A stretch of DNA of 18,584 nt from JBGCDD01 sp045105075 (GTDB lineage: Bacteria; Pseudomonadota; Alphaproteobacteria; Rhodobacterales; Rhodobacteraceae), in the NCBI GenBank assembly GCA_045105075.1, contig JBGCDD010000054.1:1-18584 (forward strand), given 5' to 3'. This document shows, in pieces, positions 11,201 through 17,819 of this stretch (its first letter is position 1; every line of letters begins with the position of its first letter). The notes beneath the pieces are model-generated. The model did not search any database, was not told where the DNA came from, and saw nothing but the letters and a program-made list of their open reading frames with translations. The translations under genes were made by a program, and so were the position numbers.

Positions 11201-13107
11201 ACCCCATCACCGATCAGCACATCGGCGCCACTGCCGCCTTCCAAAATGTCATGCCCGGTTCCACCAAACATCTGGTCCGTCCCGGCGCCACCCACCAGGC
11301 TGTCATCATCGGACCCGCCAAGCAGCGTGTCATCGCCCTCGCCGCCATCCAGCGTATCGTTGCCTTGCGTGGCCACGATACTGTCATTGCCCACACCGCC
11401 CGAAAGACTGTCATCACCCGCCGAATTCATCAGCGTGTCGTTGCCTTCGCCGCCGCGCAAGGTGTCATCGCCAATGCCGGTGCGCAGCAAATCATCGCCC
11501 ACGCCGCCATCGATCAGATCATCGCCGTCGCCCCCCTCAAGCGTGTCATTTCCCGAGCCACCCTTGATGCTGTCGTCACCTTGCCCCGCCTCGATGTTCA
11601 ATCCCGATGTGTCGGCACCACCATCCACAAAGTCCGAATGTTCAGACAGTTTGAGAGCCTCAATTTCGGAGAAGTCGAGCGTGTTGTCGCCGCTTGAAAT
11701 CTCGCCAGCTTCGGCTTGGGAATAGGTGACGCTTAGGGCGTTGTTCACCCCAGACAGGTCAACAATATCGTCGCCCGTTCCGGTTTCTCCGCCGGTCAGC
11801 GTGTCATCCCCCGAGGCGGTTTCGATCTCGAACGTATCACCATCCTCGCCGCCCGACAGAATGTCATCATCCGCGATCGTGTAGGTCGGCATCTGCGTGG
11901 TGAAAACTGTGTTCAGATCGATCTTGTCTTCGTGGTAGATCTGGAAAAACTGTTGGTTGCCATTGGCATAGGTGACAGTGGCCTGGGTGTAGCCCGTCGT
12001 CGTGTAGCCTTGGGTCAGATCAGCGACCGGCTCGGTCAATATAATCTTGTCGATCTGCGGCTCTAGATCGCCAATCCGCAGGGTGGCATTGTCGGCGTCC
12101 GAGTCGATCAGAATGTAATCCGCAAGGCCATCACCATCAGCCGCCGCGGCGCTCTGGTTGAGCTTGATTGTGGTAAAAGAATTGTCGGTGGCAACCCAGC
12201 GAAAGTAATCTGTCGAGGTGCTGCCATCGGCCACGCTGCCGGCGCTGACATCCTGCCATGGAATGCTGTCGTCCTGATTTTCGGTGCCGCTGCGCAATGT
12301 ATCCAATCCACTGCCGCCCAGGATCGTATCGTTGCCGACGCCGCCATGGATCACGTCATCGCCATCGCCGCCGTCAATTTCGTCATCAATTGTGTTCAGC
12401 GCACCGTTCAACAGCGACTGCCCGCTCAGATCGATCACGTCGTTGTCGCCCGAGCCGCTGGTGTTCATCATCTCCGGAACACCGTTAACGGTTTCAAACG
12501 TAAAGACGCCCGGCGTGCCTCCTTCCACCAGTTCGGCAGTGTCCAGCGATTCCAAAGCGCCGGTGTCACCGGAACCATTCAGCGTGTATACTTGGCCTGC
12601 GCCGTCGGTAATGCCCACAAAGGCCGGGTTGGTCCCGCTTTCGCCCCACTCCATGTCGCCATAGGTGAAGGTGACGCCAAGCTCGCCGCTGTCCAGCGCC
12701 TTGAGTTCGACCTGAAAAGTGTTGCTGCCCGATCCATCATAGGGCGCCACATTCGACCATGTGATTGTGACAATGTCACCCTGCGGGCTGACATCCCAAT
12801 AAATCTCCCCCCCCGCATTCAAATTCATATCCGAATAGAACGGCAGTAGCGCGGGCATATCGAAATCGCCCGCCCCGGCATCGTCAAGGCTGCTGGAAGC
12901 CTCGCCAAATGTGATGGCACCGTTGGAATTTACGTAAATGTATTTGAAATCTTCGCCAAACAACGAAACGCCATTGGATCCAAAAGCCGGTTTAATCTGA
13001 ATTTGGATGGCACCGTTGTCATCGTCACCCACCTCCTTCTGCGTCGAGGTGAAGGCGTTTTTTCCATAGCCTTCATCGCCGCCCATGTCGGTTCGCAGTT
13101 CAGCCAT
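8281..13107 (-). CDS. Large RTX (haemolysin-type calcium-binding) protein with nidogen-like, CBM60-like and C-terminal Hint domains
   Basis: This 1608-residue secreted or surface protein has no Sec signal peptide, as usual for type I secretion substrates. Residues about 15-205 resemble the nidogen (NIDO) extracellular domain (YIYVNSNGAITFGEASSSLD, LLPFYSDMNLNAGGEIYWDV, VTITWSNV). RTX nonapeptides GGxGxDxLx, which bind calcium as a beta-roll, occupy parts of 220-280, 400-630 and 760-1370. Residues about 634-739 resemble a CBM60/36-type calcium-dependent carbohydrate-binding sandwich (FEVYADGVLVHTGEV, then LEVRFVNDF and DRNLHLDSITVGD). A Hint_2 domain starts at Cys1416 (VVCFGQDTQIAT, QKGDLVVTRDNG, SPQHAVLL) and runs to about 1560, followed by a tail of about 48 residues. 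Hint domains can cleave before the leading Cys, so the C-terminal 193 residues may be released. ATG at 13107 is preferred over an in-frame TTG at 13119; neither has a strong ribosome binding site. No type I secretion genes are in the window. The role is probably adhesin or polysaccharide binding. Confidence 0.88.
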   Translation of the reverse strand: MAELRTDMGGDEGYGKNAFTSTQKEVGDDDNGAIQIQIKPAFGSNGVSLFGEDFKYIYVNSNGAITFGEASSSLDDAGAGDFDMPALLPFYSDMNLNAGGEIYWDVSPQGDIVTITWSNVAPYDGSGSNTFQVELKALDSGELGVTFTYGDMEWGESGTNPAFVGITDGAGQVYTLNGSGDTGALESLDTAELVEGGTPGVFTFETVNGVPEMMNTSGSGDNDVIDLSGQSLLNGALNTIDDEIDGGDGDDVIHGGVGNDTILGGSGLDTLRSGTENQDDSIPWQDVSAGSVADGSTSTDYFRWVATDNSFTTIKLNQSAAAADGDGLADYILIDSDADNATLRIGDLEPQIDKIILTEPVADLTQGYTTTGYTQATVTYANGNQQFFQIYHEDKIDLNTVFTTQMPTYTIADDDILSGGEDGDTFEIETASGDDTLTGGETGTGDDIVDLSGVNNALSVTYSQAEAGEISSGDNTLDFSEIEALKLSEHSDFVDGGADTSGLNIEAGQGDDSIKGGSGNDTLEGGDGDDLIDGGVGDDLLRTGIGDDTLRGGEGNDTLMNSAGDDSLSGGVGNDSIVATQGNDTLDGGEGDDTLLGGSDDDSLVGGAGTDQMFGGTGHDILEGGSGADVLIGDGVSDVTLSIGGSDRNDVNPEFEVYADGVLVHTGEVTWAQDGGAAFDPAAPGAFQDVIVALPGGVPDTLEVRFVNDFDPGDSGADAGDRNLHLDSITVGDVVLEAETEAAVTGAVVSGDDVALFGTGSNATFDISDLARGADTMSGGDDADQFVLGDRFGNDQITGGEGGVDSDTIDGAALSDDVNVVFTGAEAGTLSDGADIATFSQVEAIVTGGGSDVVNASADTAGLELSTGAGQDTITGGSGADEINAGDDADDILVEDGFGADTIAGGEGGDDDDALRLSALTEGVDVTITAQEAGQVVNSSGTLTFSEIEKLELTDQGDTLDASSQSAGVQGDGRDGDDLITGGAGDDIFAGGAGGDTISGGAGSDYIDGGAGDDLLMTGTGDDTLIGGAGNDTLMNSSGDDSLVGGTGDDSIIATDGNDTLEGGTGDDTLDGGADDDSLEGGSGADLLKGGSGDDVVQGGDDSDTIVFEDGFGNDTVSGGEGGTDWDVLDFSAVTGPVTVTYKGDEAGSITDGVDTVEFSEIEGLILSSKADVVDATADSAGIHVESGDGSDTITGGSGDDTIYYGDGNNSVTSGDGDDYIDDEAGNPGFIGSNKIDAGKGNDTVFSGDGDDSIAGGDGDDVINSQRGNDSVDGGAGNDLLISEIGNATLDGGAGDDTIDAGIGNSSITGGTGDDTFIYEAGDGVDTISDFNTGNSGTLNDGDATNNDFIDLSGFYDHLGELHADQADDGILNQSNDGVSGAEYSDNDKFGTGGLTFEGATADSAFYTAENTGVVCFGQDTQIATLHGQRRIQDLQKGDLVVTRDNGVMPVLWIGRCRIGAQELALSPRLRPVFLAPDLIGADRPLVVSPQHAVLLRKDGEEVLVRATHLVRTRGGQARIAQGRNEITYFHLLFETHQIIFANGAPTESLYLGTEAVKALRPAARCEVASLFPDLFVARGGVRQLCPARMTLPRIELPDHLAGFAPAG
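9841..10092 (-). repeat. RTX array copy B, near-duplicate of 11218-11520
   Basis: This is part of the RTX-Hint gene. Its RTX run shares unusual off-consensus units with the copy at 11218-11520, notably NDTLMNSxGDDSL and DSIxATxGNDTL in the same order and spacing. A hand alignment of 74 residues gives 58 identities with no gaps, pointing to internal duplication. Confidence 0.8.
11218..11520 (-). repeat. RTX array copy A, near-duplicate of 9841-10092
   Basis: This is the first copy of the duplicated RTX run in the RTX-Hint protein. It carries about two extra nonapeptides at its C-terminal end (VGGAGTDQMFGGTGHDI) before the CBM60-like domain begins. Confidence 0.8.
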
Positions 13108-13592
13108 TTTCGCGCCCAAACATCATGAATCCACCACCAATTACCAAACCCAGTCACAAGTTTTGGCACCACACCTGCCAGCGCCAAAGATCCCACTCCG
13201 GTGCGCGACGGGTGACGTTAACGCAAATTCGTTAACGGTCTTGCGCGACGGCTTTGATCTTCTGCGTAAAAGTTAAGGAAATAGCGCTAGATCCTCAGCG
13301 CTTAAGGGGCCAATGAAATGGGTGCCGGACTTGGGAGCCGATTGGTGGATCAAACCGGTGTTCAAATCGATTTGACACGCCCCAGCACGTGCATCACCAG
13401 ACTGCTTTTTCAGATAGCTTTTTTCACTGCAGCGCGTCTTTTGGTGAGGACAGCGTTTTCATGTTGATGCCTGAAGCGGCAGGCAAGCCACAATTCTGAC
13501 TTCAGTCACCATTCAGGTCTAGATTTTCGATCGCGGCGCGATCCCATCGGCAGCAAAAGCGCGGACCCGCGAAAACGGCTTCAGTCGCCATT
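13108..13592. other. Intergenic region upstream of the RTX gene
   Basis: These 485 bases lie between the start of the RTX-Hint gene (minus) and the RTX-like relic (plus). They hold the paired CGTTAACG palindromes at 13216-13237 flanked by a 10-bp direct repeat, an AGCGCT-N8-AGCGCT dyad at 13283-13302, a GATCGC-GGC-GCGATC hairpin at 13529-13543 and an imperfect 14-bp direct repeat (13500-13513 and 13579-13592, 13 of 14 bases matching). No gene and no clear promoter hexamers were identified. Confidence 0.6.
13202..13251. promoter_or_regulatory. Paired CGTTAACG palindromes flanked by TGCGCGACGG direct repeats
   Basis: CGTTAACG occurs at 13216-13223 and 13230-13237, centre-to-centre 14 bp. The pair is bracketed by TGCGCGACGG at 13202-13211 and 13242-13251, in the same orientation 40 bp apart. 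The cluster is about 110-130 bp upstream of the RTX start, where a regulator site would be expected. It resembles the CtrA box in using TTAAC twice, but the TTAA-TTAA spacing is 10 rather than 7, so CtrA is not supported. Confidence 0.5.
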
Positions 13593-14334
13593 TTGAACCG
13601 GAAGTCATCGAATAGCCCGATGGGTGTTTGGCAATTGTCCGACACCAACGATCTGATCCACAACACCTATGACACTGCGATCCGGGCAACCACTTCGGAC
13701 CCTTGCAAAGCCAGCATTAATTTTTCAGGGCTCTTCCAGAACGACATCCACTTCACAACGTCCTTTGATGACACTTTCGATGGGCGCGGTCATGACATCC
13801 TGAAGAGTGGCTTAGGTTTGGATGCGATTTCTGACGGCGGCGACGATTGGCGGCACCGGTTCGGATCGCCTCAGCTGTGACGGTGCGTGGGACAGTTTTG
13901 TCATCAACCAAAGCTCGCCAATTTCTTCGATCAATCGCGACGCCAACATGGTCTTTTGGTGGGGACTGACCAGACGCAACGTTGCAAAGGATGCTTGCGT
14001 TTTGTTGGTGCTTGGCAACGTCTTGATCTGCTTGGCCGGAAGCCACGCAGTGCATCTGGAATACGCAAACCCGACTAACAAAGACGATGTTATGGTTGAT
14101 GATCGTGAAACGAACATCTTGTCGGTGCATCCGTATTCCCCGCGCAATGGTGCCACAAAAAGCAAACGTCTAAACCCAAATATTCGATTGGGCAGCGAGG
14201 GATTGCTTGGTGCTGACCGGTCGACGACCCCGCCCGAAGGCCGGCTGGCGGGTTTTGAAAAAATTGCCATCAATGACGCGTTACGCGCCGATATCACCAA
14301 GGATAGTTCCGCCAAATTGCGGGGGCTTGCCTGA
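13593..14334 (+). pseudogene. Frameshifted relic of an RTX-like protein gene
   Basis: Two overlapping + frames read as one broken RTX protein. The first (13593-13880, possible ATG at 13620) ends its meaningful part with FDDTFDGRGHDILKSGLG, then LDAISDGGDD. In the next frame the text continues at about 13843 as IGGTGSDRLSCDGAWDSFV. One base missing near 13842 would restore a continuous GGDD-x-IGGTGSDRLS RTX pattern. The second frame stays open to a TGA at 14332-14334 but is not RTX-like after about 13910; its end (LAGFEKIAINDALRADI) looks protein-like but I cannot assign it. No ribosome binding site precedes the first frame. It is divergent from the intact RTX gene and ends 2 bp from the stop of the converging TRAP permease gene. 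Confidence 0.5.
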
Positions 14335-14336
14335 CC

Positions 14337-16685
14337 TCAGGCCATGGCAAAACGACGCGCCCGCCAGACGTGAAACGAGATCAGCAAACCCGCCAAAATC
14401 ACGCCGGCAATCTGCCAGCTGATCGCCAAAAACAGCACCAGTACAGCCGCAATCAACCGTCCTGCGATTTCCCAAGGCGCCAGTTTGCGCTGATCAAACC
14501 CGGCAAGCGCACTGGCCAACAGATAGAGCACCAGAACCAGGCGCAACAAGACCAGCGCCAGCCCGGGCCAATTGATTTGCCCGTCATAGCCAGGAAGATA
14601 GACCACCGTGCCATTGCCGCTGGCCACCGGATCAATCACCGCAGCATCGATCAGCAGAATTTCGGGGTAGAGCGCAAAGATAAACGGGATCACAAACATC
14701 ACAATCCCGGATTTGACGGCGGAGAACCCGGTGGCCATAGGTTCGGCTTTTGTGATGGTTGACGCCGCAAATGCGGCAAGCGCGATGGGCGGCGTGATGG
14801 CGCTGGCCACGGCGAAGTAAAAGATGAACATGTGCGCCGTGAAGGTGGCAATGCCAAGGCCGATCAAAACCGGACCCATCAGCAGCGCCACGTTGATATA
14901 GGCCGGCACCGCAGGCATCCCCATGCCCAGCAGCACAGCGATGAACATCGTCACCAACAGCGCAAGCAATTGCAACCCGACAGACCCCTCTTGACCCAAT
15001 TCAAGCGAGCGCATCCACCCAAGAACATCCAGCGAGATAAAGCCCGGCAAACCGGTGAATTGCAGGCAAAAGTCGACGATCGAAACCGCCAGAAACATCA
15101 GGTAGAGGGTGGATACCAGAACCCCTGCATCCGACAGTGAATCTATGATCTTGCGCGGCTTGGCGCGCACAGCCGGGTCGATGAACAACATCACCATCAG
15201 CAGCGCCACCGCCCACCATCCCGCACTGCCCGCATCGCCCGCCGCATTGCGCACCGCCGTCAGATACCACGACAGGTTTTGCGCCGAACATACCCCATCG
15301 GTGAACACACGATCCGCGCCGAGCAGCGCGCCCAGCGGACCACAGCCCACGCCCTCTTTTGAGGTCACAAGCAACGTCAGGATCAGCAGGATCGGCAAGA
15401 AAATCATCAACAGGTTCAAAATGTCCTGACGCGACATCCACATCTCTTCGGTCAGCTCACCAATCGCCTGGATCTTTTGCTTGCGCGCCTGAAACACCAC
15501 CGACAGGAACAGGCACAAGAAATAGGCAACCGCCGGGATCACCGCCGCCAGAATCACCTGGCTATAGGGCACCACGGTGAGCGAGGCCAAAATGAACGCC
15601 GCAACCCCCATCACCGGCGGCATGATTGACCCACCCGAGGACGCCGCCGCTTCGACTCCGCCGGCGAACACTTTGGAGAAGCCGCGTTTTAACATCATCG
15701 GAATGGTCAGCACGCCGGTGGACAACACGTTCACGATCGGCCCGCCTGAAATCGTGCCAAACATCGCCGAGGACACAATCGCCGCATGGGCCGGACCGCC
15801 GCGCAATTTGCGGGTCCAGCGGAACGCCAGCTTGATCAGCGATTGCCCCCCGGCCGAGGCGCCAAACAGCGACCCCAGCACCAGATAGGGAAAGATCGTG
15901 TTCAGCATGATATCTAGGAAACGCCCCAACAGACCCGAGGCGTTGTTGGTCAGAATGTCGTGCACTTTGGGGCGACCGTCACTCAACAAACGCGGCTCAC
16001 CGGCCAGTTTGGTCATCAGGTATTTGTTGATGTCTTCGGGGCCGTGAAAGTACCACACCAGCACTGTTGCAATGGTGTAAATTGTGATCGCCAGCGCCAC
16101 CAGCACCAGCGGCAGCCCCCAAACCTTGACGTTATAGGCCAGGAAAATCAGCACCGTGATGCCAACTATGGCCACCAGAAATCCGCCCGTTGTGCCCACA
16201 CATTGCGGGTTTTCCACCGTCGTCGGTGCCGGCAATCCGTAAAGCTCGGCGATCTCTTTTTCCGCCTCAAGCGTGGCGGCCATCAGGCGCGCGCGCTCGC
16301 CGGTGATTTGATCAATCAGGCAAATGGATTCAATTTCGACCACATAGGTCAGCGAAATGGCAAAAGCCGCCATCACCAGCGCGATATCCAGCGCCAGACC
16401 AAACCTGCGGCGTGCCCGTGACGCGCCATGCCAGGCGCGCCACATCGAATGTTTCAACGCCACACACAGCATCATCGCCGCAAAGGCAATCGGATAGAAA
16501 TATTCGGTCGGGAATTTGCGGATCACCAGCCAATCCAACCCCGTCAGCGTGCGCACGCCGTCATCAAGCCCCGGGATCCCCGGAATGGCATTGGCCAACC
16601 CAACCAGGACGATCAGCACCGACAGGGCGTAAACCGCTCGGTCTGCCCCGGGTTTTGGCGCAAGTGGTGGCTCAGATTGTGACAT
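14337..16685 (-). CDS. TRAP transporter fused permease (DctQM-type, TAXI system)
   Basis: This 782-residue inner-membrane protein combines the small and large TRAP permease subunits, as in TAXI-type TRAP systems. Residues 1 to about 220 contain the smaller helical part, with four or five hydrophobic segments and a charged loop between (GERARLMAATLEAEKEIAEL). Residues about 250-700 carry the DctM-like part. Its most conserved stretch is at about 310-366: GTISGGPIVNVLSTGVLTIP, then GVEAAASSGGSIMPPVMGVA. A second conserved loop is GMGMPAVPAYINVALL. Two or three further helices follow at the C-terminus. A GAGGCGGG ribosome binding site lies a few bases before the ATG. The gene follows the TAXI binding protein gene on the same strand after 65 bp containing a strong hairpin. 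Confidence 0.94.
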   Translation of the reverse strand: MSQSEPPLAPKPGADRAVYALSVLIVLVGLANAIPGIPGLDDGVRTLTGLDWLVIRKFPTEYFYPIAFAAMMLCVALKHSMWRAWHGASRARRRFGLALDIALVMAAFAISLTYVVEIESICLIDQITGERARLMAATLEAEKEIAELYGLPAPTTVENPQCVGTTGGFLVAIVGITVLIFLAYNVKVWGLPLVLVALAITIYTIATVLVWYFHGPEDINKYLMTKLAGEPRLLSDGRPKVHDILTNNASGLLGRFLDIMLNTIFPYLVLGSLFGASAGGQSLIKLAFRWTRKLRGGPAHAAIVSSAMFGTISGGPIVNVLSTGVLTIPMMLKRGFSKVFAGGVEAAASSGGSIMPPVMGVAAFILASLTVVPYSQVILAAVIPAVAYFLCLFLSVVFQARKQKIQAIGELTEEMWMSRQDILNLLMIFLPILLILTLLVTSKEGVGCGPLGALLGADRVFTDGVCSAQNLSWYLTAVRNAAGDAGSAGWWAVALLMVMLFIDPAVRAKPRKIIDSLSDAGVLVSTLYLMFLAVSIVDFCLQFTGLPGFISLDVLGWMRSLELGQEGSVGLQLLALLVTMFIAVLLGMGMPAVPAYINVALLMGPVLIGLGIATFTAHMFIFYFAVASAITPPIALAAFAASTITKAEPMATGFSAVKSGIVMFVIPFIFALYPEILLIDAAVIDPVASGNGTVVYLPGYDGQINWPGLALVLLRLVLVLYLLASALAGFDQRKLAPWEIAGRLIAAVLVLFLAISWQIAGVILAGLLISFHVWRARRFAMA

Positions 16686-16703
16686 ACCCGCCTCACGAAA
16701 TCA

Positions 16704-16732
16704 GGAAAGACCGCAGTTTGCGCGGTCTTTCC
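16704..16732 (-). terminator. Strong intercistronic hairpin between TAXI binding protein and permease genes
   Basis: GGAAAGACCGC (16704-16714) and GCGGTCTTTCC (16722-16732) form a perfect 11-bp stem around a 7-nt loop. Read on the minus strand it lies 18 bp after the binding-protein stop and 18 bp before the permease start. Only TGATTT follows, so it is better explained as a partial terminator or mRNA-stabilising element that lets the binding protein be made in excess over the permease. Confidence 0.7.
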
Positions 16733-16750
16733 GGTGTTGGTGCCGCGAAA

Positions 16751-17797
16751 TCAGGGCTTGGCGCAGTCGGGCAAGGTGTACCCGGCCTCCTCCCAGGCGC
16801 GCACGGCACCGGGGTGGTATTTCATCGGCATTGGACCACACAGGCCAGTGACATCAATCGCCGTTTCGCCGAGCCACACAGTGGGCATGAAAGGCGTGCG
16901 CGCTTTGACCGTGTCGAGCCCCTCAAGGAAGGCTTTGGTCAGTTGATAGGCCAGCTCTTCGTCCATCGAGACATTGACCAGATCGCCGCCCACATCCGCG
17001 TAGCCCCGGAACATGTTGTCCTCCGAAATCACCGAAAAGTTCGGGCCGAACATCTCCGGCGTGATTTCGACCTTCATCGCCGCTGTGCCGGGCGCCTTGG
17101 CGTATTTCTGCGCGTTGGCGCTTTCAAACACGTCCTTGGGGAAAGAATGTACCACCATCTTGCCGGCCGCCGCCGCTGGGGCCTGGCGCCCGTCGGGGAA
17201 ATTCATCGGCAACAAAAACGCATCGGCCGAGCCATCAGTGATGGTTTTGACCGCCTGCCCCCAGTTCACCTGCACGCCGGTATAGCCTTTGCCTTCGTCC
17301 AGCCCAGTGGCCAATTTCACCATCGAACGCGCCCGGTTCAGCGCACCACCACGGGGTGGACCGTTATAGATTTTGGCCCCTTCAATAGCGCTGTAGCCGC
17401 CGAAATTAGTGCTTTCATAGGACGAAATCCCAAACACCGCGACGCGGTACGTGTAGAGCACCGCCAGTTTCGAGGCCAGTTCGGCGCCGCCTTCTTTGCC
17501 CAGTTTCGCATAGGGTCCGACGCCGCGTGAGAGCAGGAACGGCAGGGTAAAGGGCGCCGCGCCAATGTCGGTTTTGCCCTCGGCGACGTTTTGCACCGCA
17601 TTGGTCAGGGTCTGGCCCGTTGCGACCTGAATGTTGGCCACACCCGCGCCGGCGGCCAGTTCGGCAAGGCCCAAAACTGTGTTGCCCCCCACCGAAACCG
17701 GTGCGGCGGCTTCAGCTGTCAAATTGGCCTGCGCATGAGCGTGTGTGGCGACGAGACTTATTGCGACAACCCCCGCCAGGTGTTTGATTGAAAACAT
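16751..17797 (-). CDS. TAXI-family TRAP transporter substrate-binding protein
   Basis: This periplasmic solute receptor feeds the fused TRAP permease encoded next. The 348-residue protein has a Sec signal peptide (MFSIKHLAGVVAISLVATHA) with probable cleavage after Ala-His-Ala at residue 22. Family-like features are GQTLTNAVQNVAEGKTDIGA, where the NAVQNVxxGKxDIG pattern is typical of TAXI proteins, then GGALNRARSMVKLATGL and TITDGSADAFLLP. Length is close to the family norm (about 320-350). A GGGAGGA ribosome binding site precedes the ATG. The gene starts 22 bp after the stop of the sulfatase-like gene, so the three are likely co-transcribed. TAXI receptors are known for glutamate or alpha-ketoglutarate in a few cases; the ligand here is not evident. 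Confidence 0.92.
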   Translation of the reverse strand: MFSIKHLAGVVAISLVATHAHAQANLTAEAAAPVSVGGNTVLGLAELAAGAGVANIQVATGQTLTNAVQNVAEGKTDIGAAPFTLPFLLSRGVGPYAKLGKEGGAELASKLAVLYTYRVAVFGISSYESTNFGGYSAIEGAKIYNGPPRGGALNRARSMVKLATGLDEGKGYTGVQVNWGQAVKTITDGSADAFLLPMNFPDGRQAPAAAAGKMVVHSFPKDVFESANAQKYAKAPGTAAMKVEITPEMFGPNFSVISEDNMFRGYADVGGDLVNVSMDEELAYQLTKAFLEGLDTVKARTPFMPTVWLGETAIDVTGLCGPMPMKYHPGAVRAWEEAGYTLPDCAKP

Positions 17798-17819
17798 GTC
17801 TTCCTCCCGTTTTTTCGTT

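Larger units (their letters stand above)
9541..11755 (-). repeat. Four copies of an EAG...FSEIE...D-AG linker module in the RTX protein
   Basis: A module of about 55 residues recurs at about 11583-11755, 10500-10671, 10186-10350 and 9541-9707. Each copy has a short beta-strand VxVTx, then EAG, a variable turn, a TLxFSEIExL-like strand, then D, AD and AG-like residues leading into an RTX run. The second copy has FSQVE in place of FSEIE. The copies are clearly related but diverged, and probably form strands that cap or link successive beta-rolls. Confidence 0.75.

Noticed and set aside
13216..13237. CtrA binding box (TTAA-N7-TTAA)
   Set aside because: The two TTAA cores are 10 bases apart, not 7, and the symmetry is of two complete CGTTAACG palindromes.
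13812..14315. Minus-strand open frame of 167 codons opposite the RTX relic
   Set aside because: No recognisable motif, no ribosome binding site, and the opposite strand carries the RTX-like text.
14329..14342. GCCTGA-CC-TCAGGC palindrome as bidirectional terminator
   Set aside because: The loop is only 2 nt, there is no T-run, and the symmetry follows from two opposed TGA stop codons lying next to each other.
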